Positions 25,500 through 35,342 of a stretch of DNA of 64,000 nucleotides are shown here, one piece after another. The stretch's first letter is position 1; each line of letters begins with the position of its first letter. The DNA comes from Pseudoalteromonas lipolytica (lineage in GTDB: Bacteria; Pseudomonadota; Gammaproteobacteria; Enterobacterales; Alteromonadaceae): assembly GCF_001306915.1 (NCBI RefSeq), contig NZ_LJTC01000002.1, positions 630,108 to 694,107 on the forward strand, given 5' to 3'. The notes beneath the pieces were generated by a model, which saw only the letters and a program-made list of their open reading frames with translations, was not told the origin of the DNA and did no database searches. Made by a program: the position numbers and the translations under genes.

Positions 25500-27167
25500 A
25501 TGGCTATTATTGCAGGTTATTTCCAATTCAATGATTCAGATAAAACTGACTTTAAGTATATAAATCAACTAGCTAATGTATTTAGTAACTATGAAGAAAA
25601 ACATGTTCGTTTTTTTAATTGCGAGTATGGAGCCATTTTTCAGTATGATTTTGATGCCTATCAGCAGGCGAGCTGGTTGCGAACTGAGTCGCAAATTGCA
25701 ACACTCATTGGACACCCTCTCATATCAAGCTCTAGAACACAGGACCTAATTACACTTGCGGGCTGCGAGTCTCTCGACTTTTCTTTGCAGCAATGCGAAG
25801 GAGTATTTAGCTTTTGTCAATTTGATCTGCAGAGCCAGCGCCTAACATTAGCGACTGATCCACTTGGATTAAAACCTTTTTATACCTTACAAACACAGTA
25901 TGGTTTACTATTTTCCACTAACCTTAATTTATTCAAGCAGTTGGATATCCAACTACAGAACAATCCGGATGCATTAACTGAGCTTGCCGTGCTTGGTTAT
26001 CCTCTTTTAGATCATACGCCGTTTAAAGACGTAAAATGCTCATACCCAAGTGAAATGCTATGCTTTAATGCAAAACAGGGTGTAACTAGAAAAAGATATT
26101 TTGATTGGGTATCACTTGCAAAACAAAAGCTCGTTGCACCAGATGCAATTGAAGGGATCTCAAAGGCTTTTAAAACTTTAGTTGCAAAGGCAAAACATAA
26201 AGATAAAACCATTCTTAGCACTTTATCTGGCGGTTTAGACTCTAGGCTTATTAACAGTGAGTTATTGCGCCAAGGCGTGCAATTGAAGTCGTTTAACTTT
26301 TCGCAATCTGATAGCCAAGATCTATTTTGTGCTAAACAATATGCATCACAAAATGCAGTACCATTAGAAGTAATACAAGTTTCAGACACCCAGCGGCTAT
26401 CTGTCGAACAGCGCCTTGGCAAATATTGGCGTAAAGCGAAACATCAAGATTTCACTAACGTATGCAGACCACAAATAAGCTGGTCAGGAAATGGCGGTAG
26501 TGTTGGGGTCGGGCTTATTTATTACGGTGATGAAATTTATGCTGCAGCAAAAGAAAACAACTTAGATAAACTAATCAGTGCTTACCTCAAACAACAATAC
26601 GCTTTTTTACCTAAGTCAGTTGTTCATAATGCTGAACAATTACAACAAAAACTGATAGCTAACTTAAAAATTAGCTTCGAACCACTCGCTGAATTACCAC
26701 TTGAAAAAGCATTTCAATTATTCTTGCTGCTTAACGATCAACACCACCATTTGAGTGTTCCTAACGAGCAGGTTTGCGAATTTAAAATGGAGTTTTTCCA
26801 TCCATTTTATTCGTGGAAGGTCCTACAGTATCCGTTGGGTTTACCGGTGGAGTATGTTCGCAAACACCGTTTTTATCAACGATGGTTAAAAACCGATTAC
26901 CCACGAGCTTTACTTGCGCCTTGGCAAACTTACCCAGGACACTTGCCTTGCCCAATAACCGTCAAGCATCAAACCCAATGGCAATTGAATAGCGCAAAAC
27001 TTATGTCGCCCACAGAACTATTAAAGCTATGGTTTAAAATTATGTTTTTTGACCGCCATTTATTGATAAAGCGCTGCCATTTCACTTTACTTTGCATCTT
27101 ACAGTTAACTCATTTAAAGAATGTTCAGCCTAATTTACGTGTTGCTCAGAAATTCTGCCAATGGTGA
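25500..27167 (+). CDS. Asparagine-synthetase-like protein lacking the glutaminase cysteine
   Basis: A 555-residue protein with two domains in the order of AsnB. The N-terminal Ntn/GATase-like fold (about 1-200) contains DPLGLKPFYT, a family block. The C-terminal ATP-pyrophosphatase domain has the PP-loop SGGLDS at 243-248. The start at 25500 follows AAAAGGTGG. The residue after Met is Ala, not the Cys that releases ammonia from glutamine, so glutamine hydrolysis should be lost. The ATP-dependent amide-forming half could still work with free amine, as in beta-lactam synthetases and lasso-peptide cyclases. No precursor peptide, B-protein or other pathway gene lies beside it, so no product is proposed. 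Confidence 0.75.
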   Translation: MAIIAGYFQFNDSDKTDFKYINQLANVFSNYEEKHVRFFNCEYGAIFQYDFDAYQQASWLRTESQIATLIGHPLISSSRTQDLITLAGCESLDFSLQQCEGVFSFCQFDLQSQRLTLATDPLGLKPFYTLQTQYGLLFSTNLNLFKQLDIQLQNNPDALTELAVLGYPLLDHTPFKDVKCSYPSEMLCFNAKQGVTRKRYFDWVSLAKQKLVAPDAIEGISKAFKTLVAKAKHKDKTILSTLSGGLDSRLINSELLRQGVQLKSFNFSQSDSQDLFCAKQYASQNAVPLEVIQVSDTQRLSVEQRLGKYWRKAKHQDFTNVCRPQISWSGNGGSVGVGLIYYGDEIYAAAKENNLDKLISAYLKQQYAFLPKSVVHNAEQLQQKLIANLKISFEPLAELPLEKAFQLFLLLNDQHHHLSVPNEQVCEFKMEFFHPFYSWKVLQYPLGLPVEYVRKHRFYQRWLKTDYPRALLAPWQTYPGHLPCPITVKHQTQWQLNSAKLMSPTELLKLWFKIMFFDRHLLIKRCHFTLLCILQLTHLKNVQPNLRVAQKFCQW

Positions 27168-27283
27168 ATGAAGTTCAGGCCATCCATTTTGAATTAATTG
27201 CTTTGAAGTAAAAACAGCTTTCTAACAACGAACTTTTCGGGCTAGAATCTATTCAGTTATTAATATCATAAGCTGAGATTTTA

Positions 27284-27853
27284 ATGAGAAAATGGACTCT
27301 TCCTCTACTGCCACTAATCGTATTAGCAGGCTGCACCTCGGTTAGCAAAAATGAATGTTTACAAGCTGACTGGTATGGTATTGGTTATAAACATGGTGCA
27401 GATGGCACTGAGTATCGCGATGGCATAGATGCACTATCACAATGCAGTGAGTATGGTGTAAATGCTGACATTGCTAAATATAAAGTGGGATACGATCAGG
27501 GCCTCGCTACATACTGTGAACCAGAAAATGGCTTTACGTTAGGCATGCAAGGCGCATCATACAATGGTGTCTGTAATAGCACAGCGTTTCGTAAAGCATG
27601 GCAAGAAGGTAACGATAGATATCAAGTGCAACAAAGACTGAGTTATATTGATAATCGTATTGACGATATCGACCGTCGATTAAAAGATATTCGTGGCGAG
27701 CTAAACAGTAACCACCTTAATAATACTCAGCAAAAAGAGCTTTATCGAGAACGCAAAGATTTAGAAAACGAGCGTATAGATTTGCGCAAAGAACGCGCAT
27801 TACTTCCGCTTTTGAATAAACTGCCTAGTGTTGAAATATCAACCGAGTGGTGA
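27284..27853 (+). CDS. DUF2799 lipoprotein
   Basis: A 189-residue envelope lipoprotein with lipobox L14-A-G-C17. The mature N-terminal half has the DUF2799 pattern: ADWYGIGYKHGADG, GLATYCEPENGFTLG and a YNGVC segment with spaced cysteines and glycines. Residues ~105-175 form a charged coiled coil (RLKDIRGELN, KDLENERIDLRKERA). Function is unknown for the family. Its 3' end overlaps by 15 bases the 3' end of the convergent PAS-GGDEF gene. Confidence 0.83.
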   Translation: MRKWTLPLLPLIVLAGCTSVSKNECLQADWYGIGYKHGADGTEYRDGIDALSQCSEYGVNADIAKYKVGYDQGLATYCEPENGFTLGMQGASYNGVCNSTAFRKAWQEGNDRYQVQQRLSYIDNRIDDIDRRLKDIRGELNSNHLNNTQQKELYRERKDLENERIDLRKERALLPLLNKLPSVEISTEW

Positions 27854-29521
27854 GACTTTTAGAGCCAATTTCATTTCATACATTTGTTTATCAGCGATGG
27901 CCAAAAGTTCCTTTGCACTGTGTCCGTGTAAAGGATACATGGCGATACCAAAGCTCGCACTTACCGGCTGAACCGTTTCATAATCTTGCGCTACTTTTTT
28001 AACCGCCTGCTGACATCGTAGCGCTATATCTTGGCACAAACTAGCCTTTGTTAATGAAGGTAAAACAATAACAAACTCATCACCACCAATGCGCGATAGC
28101 ACATCTTTATCTCTCATTTGTAAACGCAATTGCTGACTAATGTCCAGTAATAAATTGTCACCCTGTTCATGACCATATGTATCATTAACGAGTTTGAAAT
28201 TATCAAGATCAAGATAGATCAATGCAAATTGGTTATGCTCTGCTGGCGTTCTTTGTGAGAAAGCACGCAATTGAATATCGAGTCCTCTGCGATTCAATAG
28301 CTTAGTAAGTGGATCTTGATTAACTAGCTCATTGAGAAGCTGGCGCTTTTCTACCGCCGAAGAGATATCATCAAATGCACCGATATAATGAGAAACTAAG
28401 CCATTTTCATCATACAGTGCATCTATGGATAATTGCTCAGGAAACACCTCTCCTGACTTTCGCTTATTCCATACCTCTCCTTGCCAACAGCCTTTATCAA
28501 GCAACTCAGTCCACATTTGTTGATAAAACTCATCTGGTTGCTTCTTTGCAGAAAGTATTGAAGGTTTTTTACCTATTACCTCATGCTTCTTAAACCCTGT
28601 TATTTGCTCAAAAGCAGGATTTACATCAACAATCACAGACTCAGCGGTGGTGATCAGAATCCCTCGGCTAGTTGTAGAAAAAACAGCCGTTAATAGTTTA
28701 ATTCGTTCATTACTTTTAACTTCCTCTGTAACATCCTCAGAATAACCATTCCATTCTACACTGCCATCAGCTCGGGCTATCGGAGATGATTTTGCCGAAA
28801 TCCAGATCTGTCCTTTTTTGGGGTGGTTAACGCGAAACACTTCACACCAATCAGTTAGCTCTGCGCGTGAATGCTCAATACTTCGTACAATACGTTCCAG
28901 ATCATCTTGATGTATCGCTTGCATAACTCTATCTGCTGATGACTCAATATCTTTGGGAGAGCAGCCATAGATATCAAATACTTTTGATGTAGCAAATGGG
29001 AAAAACGCTTCATCTTTATTGTCTATTACATATTGATAAACAAAGCCTGGGAGGTTATCAGTGAACTTTTTTAGTTCTTGATGTAGGAATTCAATTTCGC
29101 GTTCTTTTTGCCATTGTTCCGTAATATCAATATGTATTCCAACCATCCATTCTGGATTACCGTTTTTATCCCACGTTTGTACTTGGCCTTTATCAAGCAC
29201 TTTAACCCAGTGGCCTCGTTTATGTTTCATACGCGCTTCACAAACATATCGCGCTGATTCACCTTCGAAGTGCTCATTTAATAATTGCTCAGATTTCACT
29301 AAGTCTTCAGGGTGAGCAAAGGTAAGCCAAGTATCAATTGAAACGGGTTCTAGTTCGCACAGAGAATAGCCAATGATATCTGCCCATTTATCATTAAAAA
29401 TTGTTTCGCCTGTTTGCACATTCCAGAGCCAAACTCCCACATCACCACTTTCGAGAAGCAACTGTGCAATATCTAGTCCTAGCTGCGACTTTAGTTCATT
29501 GTAAGCTTCACTAAATGCCAT
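27839..29521 (-). CDS. PAS-domain diguanylate cyclase (soluble)
   Basis: A 560-residue cytoplasmic protein with no TM segments. Three PAS/PAC modules cover about residues 20-140, 145-265 and 270-390; the sequences GVWLWNVQTGETIFNDKW, WISAKSSPIARADG and VDVNPAFEQITGF are typical. A GGDEF domain spans about 395-555. The active-site motif RIGGDEF is intact and an inhibitory site RDKD precedes it at the canonical spacing, so it should make c-di-GMP under product feedback. There is no EAL domain. The PAS ligand (haem, flavin, small molecule) cannot be told. Its stop overlaps the convergent lipoprotein gene. Confidence 0.9.
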   Translation of the reverse strand: MAFSEAYNELKSQLGLDIAQLLLESGDVGVWLWNVQTGETIFNDKWADIIGYSLCELEPVSIDTWLTFAHPEDLVKSEQLLNEHFEGESARYVCEARMKHKRGHWVKVLDKGQVQTWDKNGNPEWMVGIHIDITEQWQKEREIEFLHQELKKFTDNLPGFVYQYVIDNKDEAFFPFATSKVFDIYGCSPKDIESSADRVMQAIHQDDLERIVRSIEHSRAELTDWCEVFRVNHPKKGQIWISAKSSPIARADGSVEWNGYSEDVTEEVKSNERIKLLTAVFSTTSRGILITTAESVIVDVNPAFEQITGFKKHEVIGKKPSILSAKKQPDEFYQQMWTELLDKGCWQGEVWNKRKSGEVFPEQLSIDALYDENGLVSHYIGAFDDISSAVEKRQLLNELVNQDPLTKLLNRRGLDIQLRAFSQRTPAEHNQFALIYLDLDNFKLVNDTYGHEQGDNLLLDISQQLRLQMRDKDVLSRIGGDEFVIVLPSLTKASLCQDIALRCQQAVKKVAQDYETVQPVSASFGIAMYPLHGHSAKELLAIADKQMYEMKLALKVSPLG

Positions 29522-29636
29522 AATCTGCCTTAATAACTAGCCTAATGATAAACAATTAAGTCTTATTCATTATTTTAGTTAAAAAGGCAAAAAATACTAA
29601 AATATAATCAAATAAATATACTCTTACAGATTTATT

Positions 29637-29648
29637 GCGGATTGGTAT
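29637..29648. repeat. Solo copy of the repeat-element terminal inverted repeat
   Basis: GCGGATTGGTAT here is the exact complement of the left terminus (35343-35354) of the palindromic element at 35343-35504, and TTATT precedes it as in that element. It abuts the 3' end of the CRY-DASH gene. It may be a remnant of another copy. Confidence 0.45.
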
Positions 29649-29651
29649 TTT

Positions 29652-30965
29652 TCACCTTGACGGCCAGTCAACCTCATCAACCGAGTCAAAAAGCGTTGTG
29701 GTCGTTTGCTCGCCATTCCATTTGCGAATGTAACGTGACAACGGATCATAAAGCGCTGTTTGCTTATTGATATGAAAGTGACGCCCACCTCTAGGGTCGA
29801 CACCGACACCCGCAATATATTGCCAATTGCCCCAATTTGCAGCCACATCATAATCAATAAGTTGCTGTTCGAAGTAAGCAGCACCATAGCGCCAATCAAG
29901 AGCTAACTCATTAACCAAACAACTTGCCGCAATCTGCCGCGAGCGGTTAGATATAAAGCCTGTTGTGTTGAGTTCATGCATTATCGCATTTACCAATGGA
30001 AATGGAGTGCAGCCATTACACCAAGCAGTGAAACGCTGGCTGTTAAACGTTGTTAGCGGCGCATTTTGCTTTTGACCTTTGAATAAAAAAAGCTTTGCTC
30101 CCGCTTGCAGTGCATGCCATTTGAAATATTCGCGCCATAGCAATTCAAACTTTATCCAATAGCTCGACTCATTTGCACCGTTTTGATGCTCATATTTTTC
30201 AACTTCGTTATACAGTTGTTTAGCACTAATTGTGCCTCCAGCAAGCCAAACACTAAACTTAGTGCTGTTGCTAAAGCCATCTAACTCATTGCGAGTCTCT
30301 TTATAGCTGCTTGGTGCTTTTGAGGAAAAGTACGCACTGCAATGTTGCTGAGCTGCAAATAAACCTCCTTTGAAGCTAGCTGACTGGGTAACTACGTCAG
30401 CAATATTGTGTTCAGCACATAACTGTACTGGGTGAGGTAATCGGCTGACCGCAGGTCGCGGTGCAGCTATAAAGGTTGGCTCAGCTTCTACTTTTTTACG
30501 AAAGGCGGTAAAATTTTTTGGTAATTCATCAAGCTGAAATGGTAAGTCCGCTGCTTTAAACAAGGTATCTTGCTGATAAGTTTTCACGGCAGCTTGAGGG
30601 CATATAGCTTTAATTTTTTCGAGCTGTTTTTGCTCATAAACGCCAACTTGCTCGGTACAAACCAATGTTTCAATATTATATTTTTGCAAACGCTGGCTGA
30701 TTACATACTCAGGCTCACCTGTGATCACATGAAGTGTTTGGCCAAGATTCTCAACTGCGTTTGCAAATGCAGATAGGCTCTCAAGTAAAAAGTTGTACTT
30801 ATGTTCCCCATATGGCTTCTGTTGGTAATTAGTTTGCCTAAACCAACGCGGTTCAATCACAAACACTAAATCAAGCTCGCCAGCAAAATCTGCTAATTCA
30901 GATAAAATTTCATTATCAGCTAGGCGTAAATCATTTTGTAGCCAATATAAAACTCGTTTTTTCAT
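29652..30965 (-). CDS. Cryptochrome/photolyase, DASH type
   Basis: FAD-containing blue-light photolyase-like protein of 437 residues. The opening MKKRVLYWLQNDLRLADN is the Rossmann photolyase start. FAD-domain blocks AGGTISAKQLYNEV, ELLWREYFKWHA, GFISNRSRQIAASCL, LALDWRYGAAYFE and WGNWQYIAGVGVDPRGGR are diagnostic of CRY-DASH, which repairs UV dimers in single-stranded or looped DNA. The start chosen (30965) opens directly on the conserved fold; ATGs at 30977 and 30989 are in frame and the latter has AAGGG 11 bases upstream, so eight extra residues are possible. Single gene; no phr or tetrapyrrole neighbours. Confidence 0.88.
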   Translation of the reverse strand: MKKRVLYWLQNDLRLADNEILSELADFAGELDLVFVIEPRWFRQTNYQQKPYGEHKYNFLLESLSAFANAVENLGQTLHVITGEPEYVISQRLQKYNIETLVCTEQVGVYEQKQLEKIKAICPQAAVKTYQQDTLFKAADLPFQLDELPKNFTAFRKKVEAEPTFIAAPRPAVSRLPHPVQLCAEHNIADVVTQSASFKGGLFAAQQHCSAYFSSKAPSSYKETRNELDGFSNSTKFSVWLAGGTISAKQLYNEVEKYEHQNGANESSYWIKFELLWREYFKWHALQAGAKLFLFKGQKQNAPLTTFNSQRFTAWCNGCTPFPLVNAIMHELNTTGFISNRSRQIAASCLVNELALDWRYGAAYFEQQLIDYDVAANWGNWQYIAGVGVDPRGGRHFHINKQTALYDPLSRYIRKWNGEQTTTTLFDSVDEVDWPSR

Positions 30966-31061
30966 GGGATAACTCATATGTTTTAACATACATACGAATA
31001 CCCTTCTTATCCGGATTTGAATATCAGAACAAAATGATTAACTATAATTTGCAGATAGGTA

Positions 31062-31535
31062 TTAAGCATCTTGCTCTTTACTCATAAGCTCGCTCATACG
31101 TTGCATAAGCTCTTGCTCACTGAGGTCTTCTTTGTGTGTCCCTATAGTCCAAATATGACCAAAAGGGTCCTCTAGAGTCCCTGACCTATCGCCATAAAAT
31201 TGGTCATGTACTGGACGCAGCTCTTTCGCCCCAAGCGATAAGGCTTTAGCAAAAACAGCATCGACATCTTCAACATACAGCATAATGCTCACCGGCGTAC
31301 CGCCAAGTTGTTGCGGCGACTTAAATTGCACATCAGGGCAATTATCAGAAAGCATAATATGAGAGTCGGCTATTTTTATTTCAGCATGTGCCACCCCACC
31401 ATCAGGCAGAGGCATTTGCATTACAAGTTCAGCAGCAAAAGCTTGTTTGTAGAACTCTATCGCCTTAGTGGCACCTTCAATAACCAAATACGGGGTTACC
31501 GCATGGTAACCTTTTGGGATTGCAGAAACAGCCAT
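31062..31535 (-). CDS. VOC-superfamily (glyoxalase/PhnB-like) protein
   Basis: A 157-residue cytoplasmic protein of the vicinal-oxygen-chelate fold in two beta-alpha-beta-beta-beta modules. HAVTPYLVIEGATKAIEFYKQAF opens module one; AHAEIKIADSHIMLSD and DPFGHIWTIGTH complete the PhnB/YdcE-like pattern. The start at 31535 has GAGG six bases upstream. Small-molecule substrate unknown. Transcribed alone. Confidence 0.85.
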   Translation of the reverse strand: MAVSAIPKGYHAVTPYLVIEGATKAIEFYKQAFAAELVMQMPLPDGGVAHAEIKIADSHIMLSDNCPDVQFKSPQQLGGTPVSIMLYVEDVDAVFAKALSLGAKELRPVHDQFYGDRSGTLEDPFGHIWTIGTHKEDLSEQELMQRMSELMSKEQDA

Positions 31536-31606
31536 GTTACACCTCAACGTTAAATGTGTGAGTTATAAAGGTAGCAGTTGTAGCTAATTTCACTAATCTA
31601 ATGATA

Positions 31607-31638
31607 AAAACGCCAGCGAAATATTTCGCTGGCGTTTT
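31607..31638 (-). terminator. Perfect palindromic terminator, probably bidirectional
   Basis: Sixteen-base arms 31607-31622 and 31623-31638 are perfect complements (core ACGCCAGCGAAAT), flanked by A-run on one side and T-run on the other. It lies downstream of the 1186-residue metallopeptidase gene read on the minus strand. Confidence 0.8.
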
Positions 31639-31674
31639 AAATACGAATACCAATCAACTTAACAACGCGGTGTA

Positions 31675-34600
31675 TTATTCAGGCCAGCTTTGCGTCCCAT
31701 CAATTGCAACTTCTGTTTGATTTAACGTCGTACAATAGCCGGTGGCAGATGAGGCATAGTAAACATCACCTAATACCATGTAGTTTTTCGCTTTAACCTG
31801 CTGTTTTGCTTTGTCTGACGTTGCCATGCCCCACATGCTGAAGTAGTTGCTCAAATCGAGCTCGGTTGCTTCTGAAAGCGCTATTAATAGCCAATCATTG
31901 TTGCCTATGCTTTGTGCCTCTGACAAGCTGTAGCTTGAAAAGCCAAGTGTATCTTTTTGTGCCTGCCAATTAGTCTCGCTGTTATCAGCTAGATTAAACG
32001 CACGCTCCAAAATGTGTAAGCGAGGGTATAAATGCCAGCCGTTTTCAAGCTTATTGTGTGCCTGTGCGGCCATCATAATTTGTAAATAAATAGCGTGGCT
32101 TTGCGACCACTCTGACATCGCTAAAGCTTGCATATAAGCAAATGCATCTGCGCTTTGTTTACTGGCTTGCAAATGATCAAACAAGTTCTCGAATGGCAAG
32201 TTTTGGCACGATGCCGAAAAGCCGGTTTCATCTTCAAACTTCGACTTACTGTAGTAGGAGTAAAAGTTGGTATTTGAATGGCCACCAAACCCTTCGATAC
32301 GGAAGCGCCCTTTCTCAAGACCATGCCCTAACTCATGGATATCGCCATGCCCTGTTGGATTAAAATTCCAACCTGCGTCATACGGATTGCCCGAACAGCC
32401 CCAACCACAGGTCGGCTGGTCAGCATTCATATGTTTTACAATATCAATTGTTTGTACTTCAATATTGCGTTCACTCGCAAAGTCATGAATTTCGCTAACC
32501 ACATCGATGCCCGGCCCTTTGAAACCAGCAAGTACATGCGGATAGTTATGGGTATAACGCTCTACAGCATGGGCGAAGTCAGACGCTACAGGCCAATAAC
32601 CATCGTTAATTGAAATACGCATTTTCTCGAGCTTTGAATGCACCTCAAAACCACCGGTTGCCACCTCAGCCCAATCATAATCCCCTTTTTCAAGCAACTC
32701 AGCAAAGCGCTCATCATCACTGCTGCTACGCCAATACGGGTGCTCACCTACATTGCTAAATTCAAAGCTGACATCTAAATCATTTTGATCAAACTCAATT
32801 TGAATTGGCCCACCATAAGGTGACGTAAAATAGACCGTTTCATTTGTCTCTATAGGGACATGAACCGACTGCAATTTAGCGGGTCGATTATAGCCATTGC
32901 TGCTCATATAATGTGTTGCGCCATCGCGCAGAGTATTAACAAACACCTTGGTATTCACTGCTTGATTATCGGTGCGTTTTATAGCAAACGTTTGCCCCGG
33001 CAAGGCATACACACCCGTTGAGCGAAAATACGCCTTACTCTGCATATTCACGGTGACTGTTTTAGGTGTTACATGACTAAAATCACTACGGCTGAAATTA
33101 CCCATATCAACTTGAAGTGGATTAACTTTACGTATATTTAATACTGCATGATCAGTAAACAGGGCACGAAAGAAGCTTGTATTATCGGTGCTTAGTTTAT
33201 CCATCGGGAAGCTCACTACTTGGCGATAATGATCTGCAAGCAGCGCCAGTAACTGATAAAAACGATAGCCTTGCTCAGTAAAGATATCTGTTTTAGCTTG
33301 GTCAAAACCTCTAAACACCGAATTAATGATCGTTGCCGCATCACTAAACTGTTGCTGATATTGGCTTTCAGCTGGACAGCTTCGATTATCGCAAGCACTT
33401 AAATCAACACTAAATTCGCTGCTTTTAAAGCGGCTAAGTAAGTCTTTAATAGTTTGCGCATCAGTTGGCAAGCTGTCGTTGATAGCAATTGGGTTCCAAT
33501 TTGCCAATTCTAACCGGTGCCAGTAGTTATCACCTGCAACGCTCACATGGAGTAACTCAAATAGCGCTTTACCTAGTGCCGTTTGACTACCATCACGCTG
33601 AATATAGATCACTGCAATATCATTTGCTTGCGCTTGCTTTACTGCAGCCACAACATTATCAATATTTAATCCTTCACGCTCATGCTGAGAGATAATCAGG
33701 ATATCCGTGTCAGATGTTAAACACGCTGCTAAAGCGTCGTTGTCACAACTTGCATTGTCGTTATAGCTCACCATGCCTTCATATTGACTATCAAACCACT
33801 CTCGCGTTTTGATCCTATCTTGAAAATAATAGCTTTGATCTAGTTGTGCTAATACAAGTTTGAGTGGCTGCTCTGCGGTTATTTCTCTGCCAGCTAACCA
33901 TGTGGTGCTGTTTTTCAAAAACTGAGTCATTTGCTCGTTAATGGTATTTCGATAAGGATTACTACCAAATACCAAGTAACGGCCTTGCTCACCATCACTA
34001 GTCCCGACTACAGCAAGATTTCTAATTTTTGTCTCGTAGCCATCTTGCCAACTATTGTTGGTAAGTAGTAGCGGCTCATTGAATGGATACGTGGCATTTA
34101 ATAGCGTTGCATCCCAGGTTGGATACCAGCTTAATTCATCAAGGGTGGAGCTTGAGCCAAACCCAAATAAGCTATTTTTAATGCTTTGAAAGCGCGCTTT
34201 GTGGGTATCAATTTCATTAAGTGTCGCATCAAGAAGTAATTCGCTGTTTGGCACAACCAGCGCATTACCCGTTTCGAGTGCCTCGGCCACATAACTTTGA
34301 GTAATGTTTAACACAAACTCGAAGCTAGTCTCTGTACGTGAATCAGAGGCTGTGATTGTGAATTTATGTTCACCAAGTTCTTCATTACTAGCGGTGCCAG
34401 ATAAGATGCTAGTTTGCTCATCAAAACTTAGCCACGTTGGTAAACCTATTACGGTTAAGCTCACATCATCGTTGTCTGCATCGTTGCTGATTAACTGCAC
34501 ACTCAATGCCTTCTCAGCACGCACTTCACTACTCAGTGGAGAAACCACTGGCGCTGAGTTTGCTCTGGCAGCGATGTTAAATGTTTGCTCTGCCTGCTGC

Positions 34601-35235
34601 GTCACTTCGCCATCTGAATAACGAAAACGAATTTGCTGTTCGCCCGTATTCGCAAACAAGGGCGTGCCGCTAAAACTGAGGTTAGTCGCATCAAAGCTAA
34701 GCCAATCAGGTTTACTAACTTCACTTATTACCACAGTGTCATTTTGTGCATCAGTAAATGTTAGCTGGTAAGTATAAGCTTGGCCTTCATTGCTATCCGA
34801 TGGTGTAGACGTGAGCGTTGGCGGCGTATTTTCGACAAGCTTGGCTTCTACATTAATATCAATCAAAAGCTGGGCAGACAGCTGCCCATCAGTGACCGTA
34901 AACTCAATGTTTGCATACTTACCTGCTTGCTCTGGCGTGCCACTGATACTTGCTGAGACTTCATTAAAACTTAGCCAACTTGGTAAGTTTGTTACAGACA
35001 AAGTAAGAGGGTCATTATCTGGATCAGAGACTTCAGGACTAAAGCTTAGGGTTTCACCAACACGTAAAGTCTGTGATTGACCGCTGATTTGCGGCGCTTG
35101 ATTTTGTAGTGTTTCGGTTACAGGCGGTGTTGTTGTTTGTTTTTCATCTGAGCCTGAGCCGCCACAAGCCGCAAGTGTTAGCAATACAGCCGAGCATAAT
35201 AGCGAGCGTTTGCACAAATAGTAAGGTGCGTTCAT
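31675..35235 (-). CDS. ImpA-like HExGH metallopeptidase lipoprotein with Ig-like repeats
   Basis: Large surface or envelope lipoprotein of 1186 residues with lipobox L21-A-A-C24 followed by GGSGSDE. Three tandem cadherin/putative-Ig repeats span about residues 45-130, 135-222 and 225-315; each has the LPSWLSF/KPDWLSF/LPTWLSF turn and an SGT strand. The C-terminal part holds a zinc motif HELGH at 967-971 within GHGDIHELGHGLEKGRF, followed by an aromatic, glycine-rich stretch. This pattern fits the ImpA-like/M60-type O-glycoprotein peptidases such as Pseudomonas aeruginosa IMPa. Likely role: cleaving glycoproteins or mucins outside the cell. Stand-alone gene. Confidence 0.83.
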   Translation of the reverse strand: MNAPYYLCKRSLLCSAVLLTLAACGGSGSDEKQTTTPPVTETLQNQAPQISGQSQTLRVGETLSFSPEVSDPDNDPLTLSVTNLPSWLSFNEVSASISGTPEQAGKYANIEFTVTDGQLSAQLLIDINVEAKLVENTPPTLTSTPSDSNEGQAYTYQLTFTDAQNDTVVISEVSKPDWLSFDATNLSFSGTPLFANTGEQQIRFRYSDGEVTQQAEQTFNIAARANSAPVVSPLSSEVRAEKALSVQLISNDADNDDVSLTVIGLPTWLSFDEQTSILSGTASNEELGEHKFTITASDSRTETSFEFVLNITQSYVAEALETGNALVVPNSELLLDATLNEIDTHKARFQSIKNSLFGFGSSSTLDELSWYPTWDATLLNATYPFNEPLLLTNNSWQDGYETKIRNLAVVGTSDGEQGRYLVFGSNPYRNTINEQMTQFLKNSTTWLAGREITAEQPLKLVLAQLDQSYYFQDRIKTREWFDSQYEGMVSYNDNASCDNDALAACLTSDTDILIISQHEREGLNIDNVVAAVKQAQANDIAVIYIQRDGSQTALGKALFELLHVSVAGDNYWHRLELANWNPIAINDSLPTDAQTIKDLLSRFKSSEFSVDLSACDNRSCPAESQYQQQFSDAATIINSVFRGFDQAKTDIFTEQGYRFYQLLALLADHYRQVVSFPMDKLSTDNTSFFRALFTDHAVLNIRKVNPLQVDMGNFSRSDFSHVTPKTVTVNMQSKAYFRSTGVYALPGQTFAIKRTDNQAVNTKVFVNTLRDGATHYMSSNGYNRPAKLQSVHVPIETNETVYFTSPYGGPIQIEFDQNDLDVSFEFSNVGEHPYWRSSSDDERFAELLEKGDYDWAEVATGGFEVHSKLEKMRISINDGYWPVASDFAHAVERYTHNYPHVLAGFKGPGIDVVSEIHDFASERNIEVQTIDIVKHMNADQPTCGWGCSGNPYDAGWNFNPTGHGDIHELGHGLEKGRFRIEGFGGHSNTNFYSYYSKSKFEDETGFSASCQNLPFENLFDHLQASKQSADAFAYMQALAMSEWSQSHAIYLQIMMAAQAHNKLENGWHLYPRLHILERAFNLADNSETNWQAQKDTLGFSSYSLSEAQSIGNNDWLLIALSEATELDLSNYFSMWGMATSDKAKQQVKAKNYMVLGDVYYASSATGYCTTLNQTEVAIDGTQSWPE

Positions 35236-35342
35236 TGAGTTCTTATCGGTATGGTAAACAATTTTTTAACATTATAAGCCGATACTACAAACTAATATCT
35301 CGGAAAAAATACGTAAATTGATATCGCTGTCATTAATTGTTT

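Noticed and set aside
25500..27167. Lasso-peptide cyclase
   Set aside because: No precursor peptide, transglutaminase-like B protein or exporter gene lies near, so the specific function is not supported.
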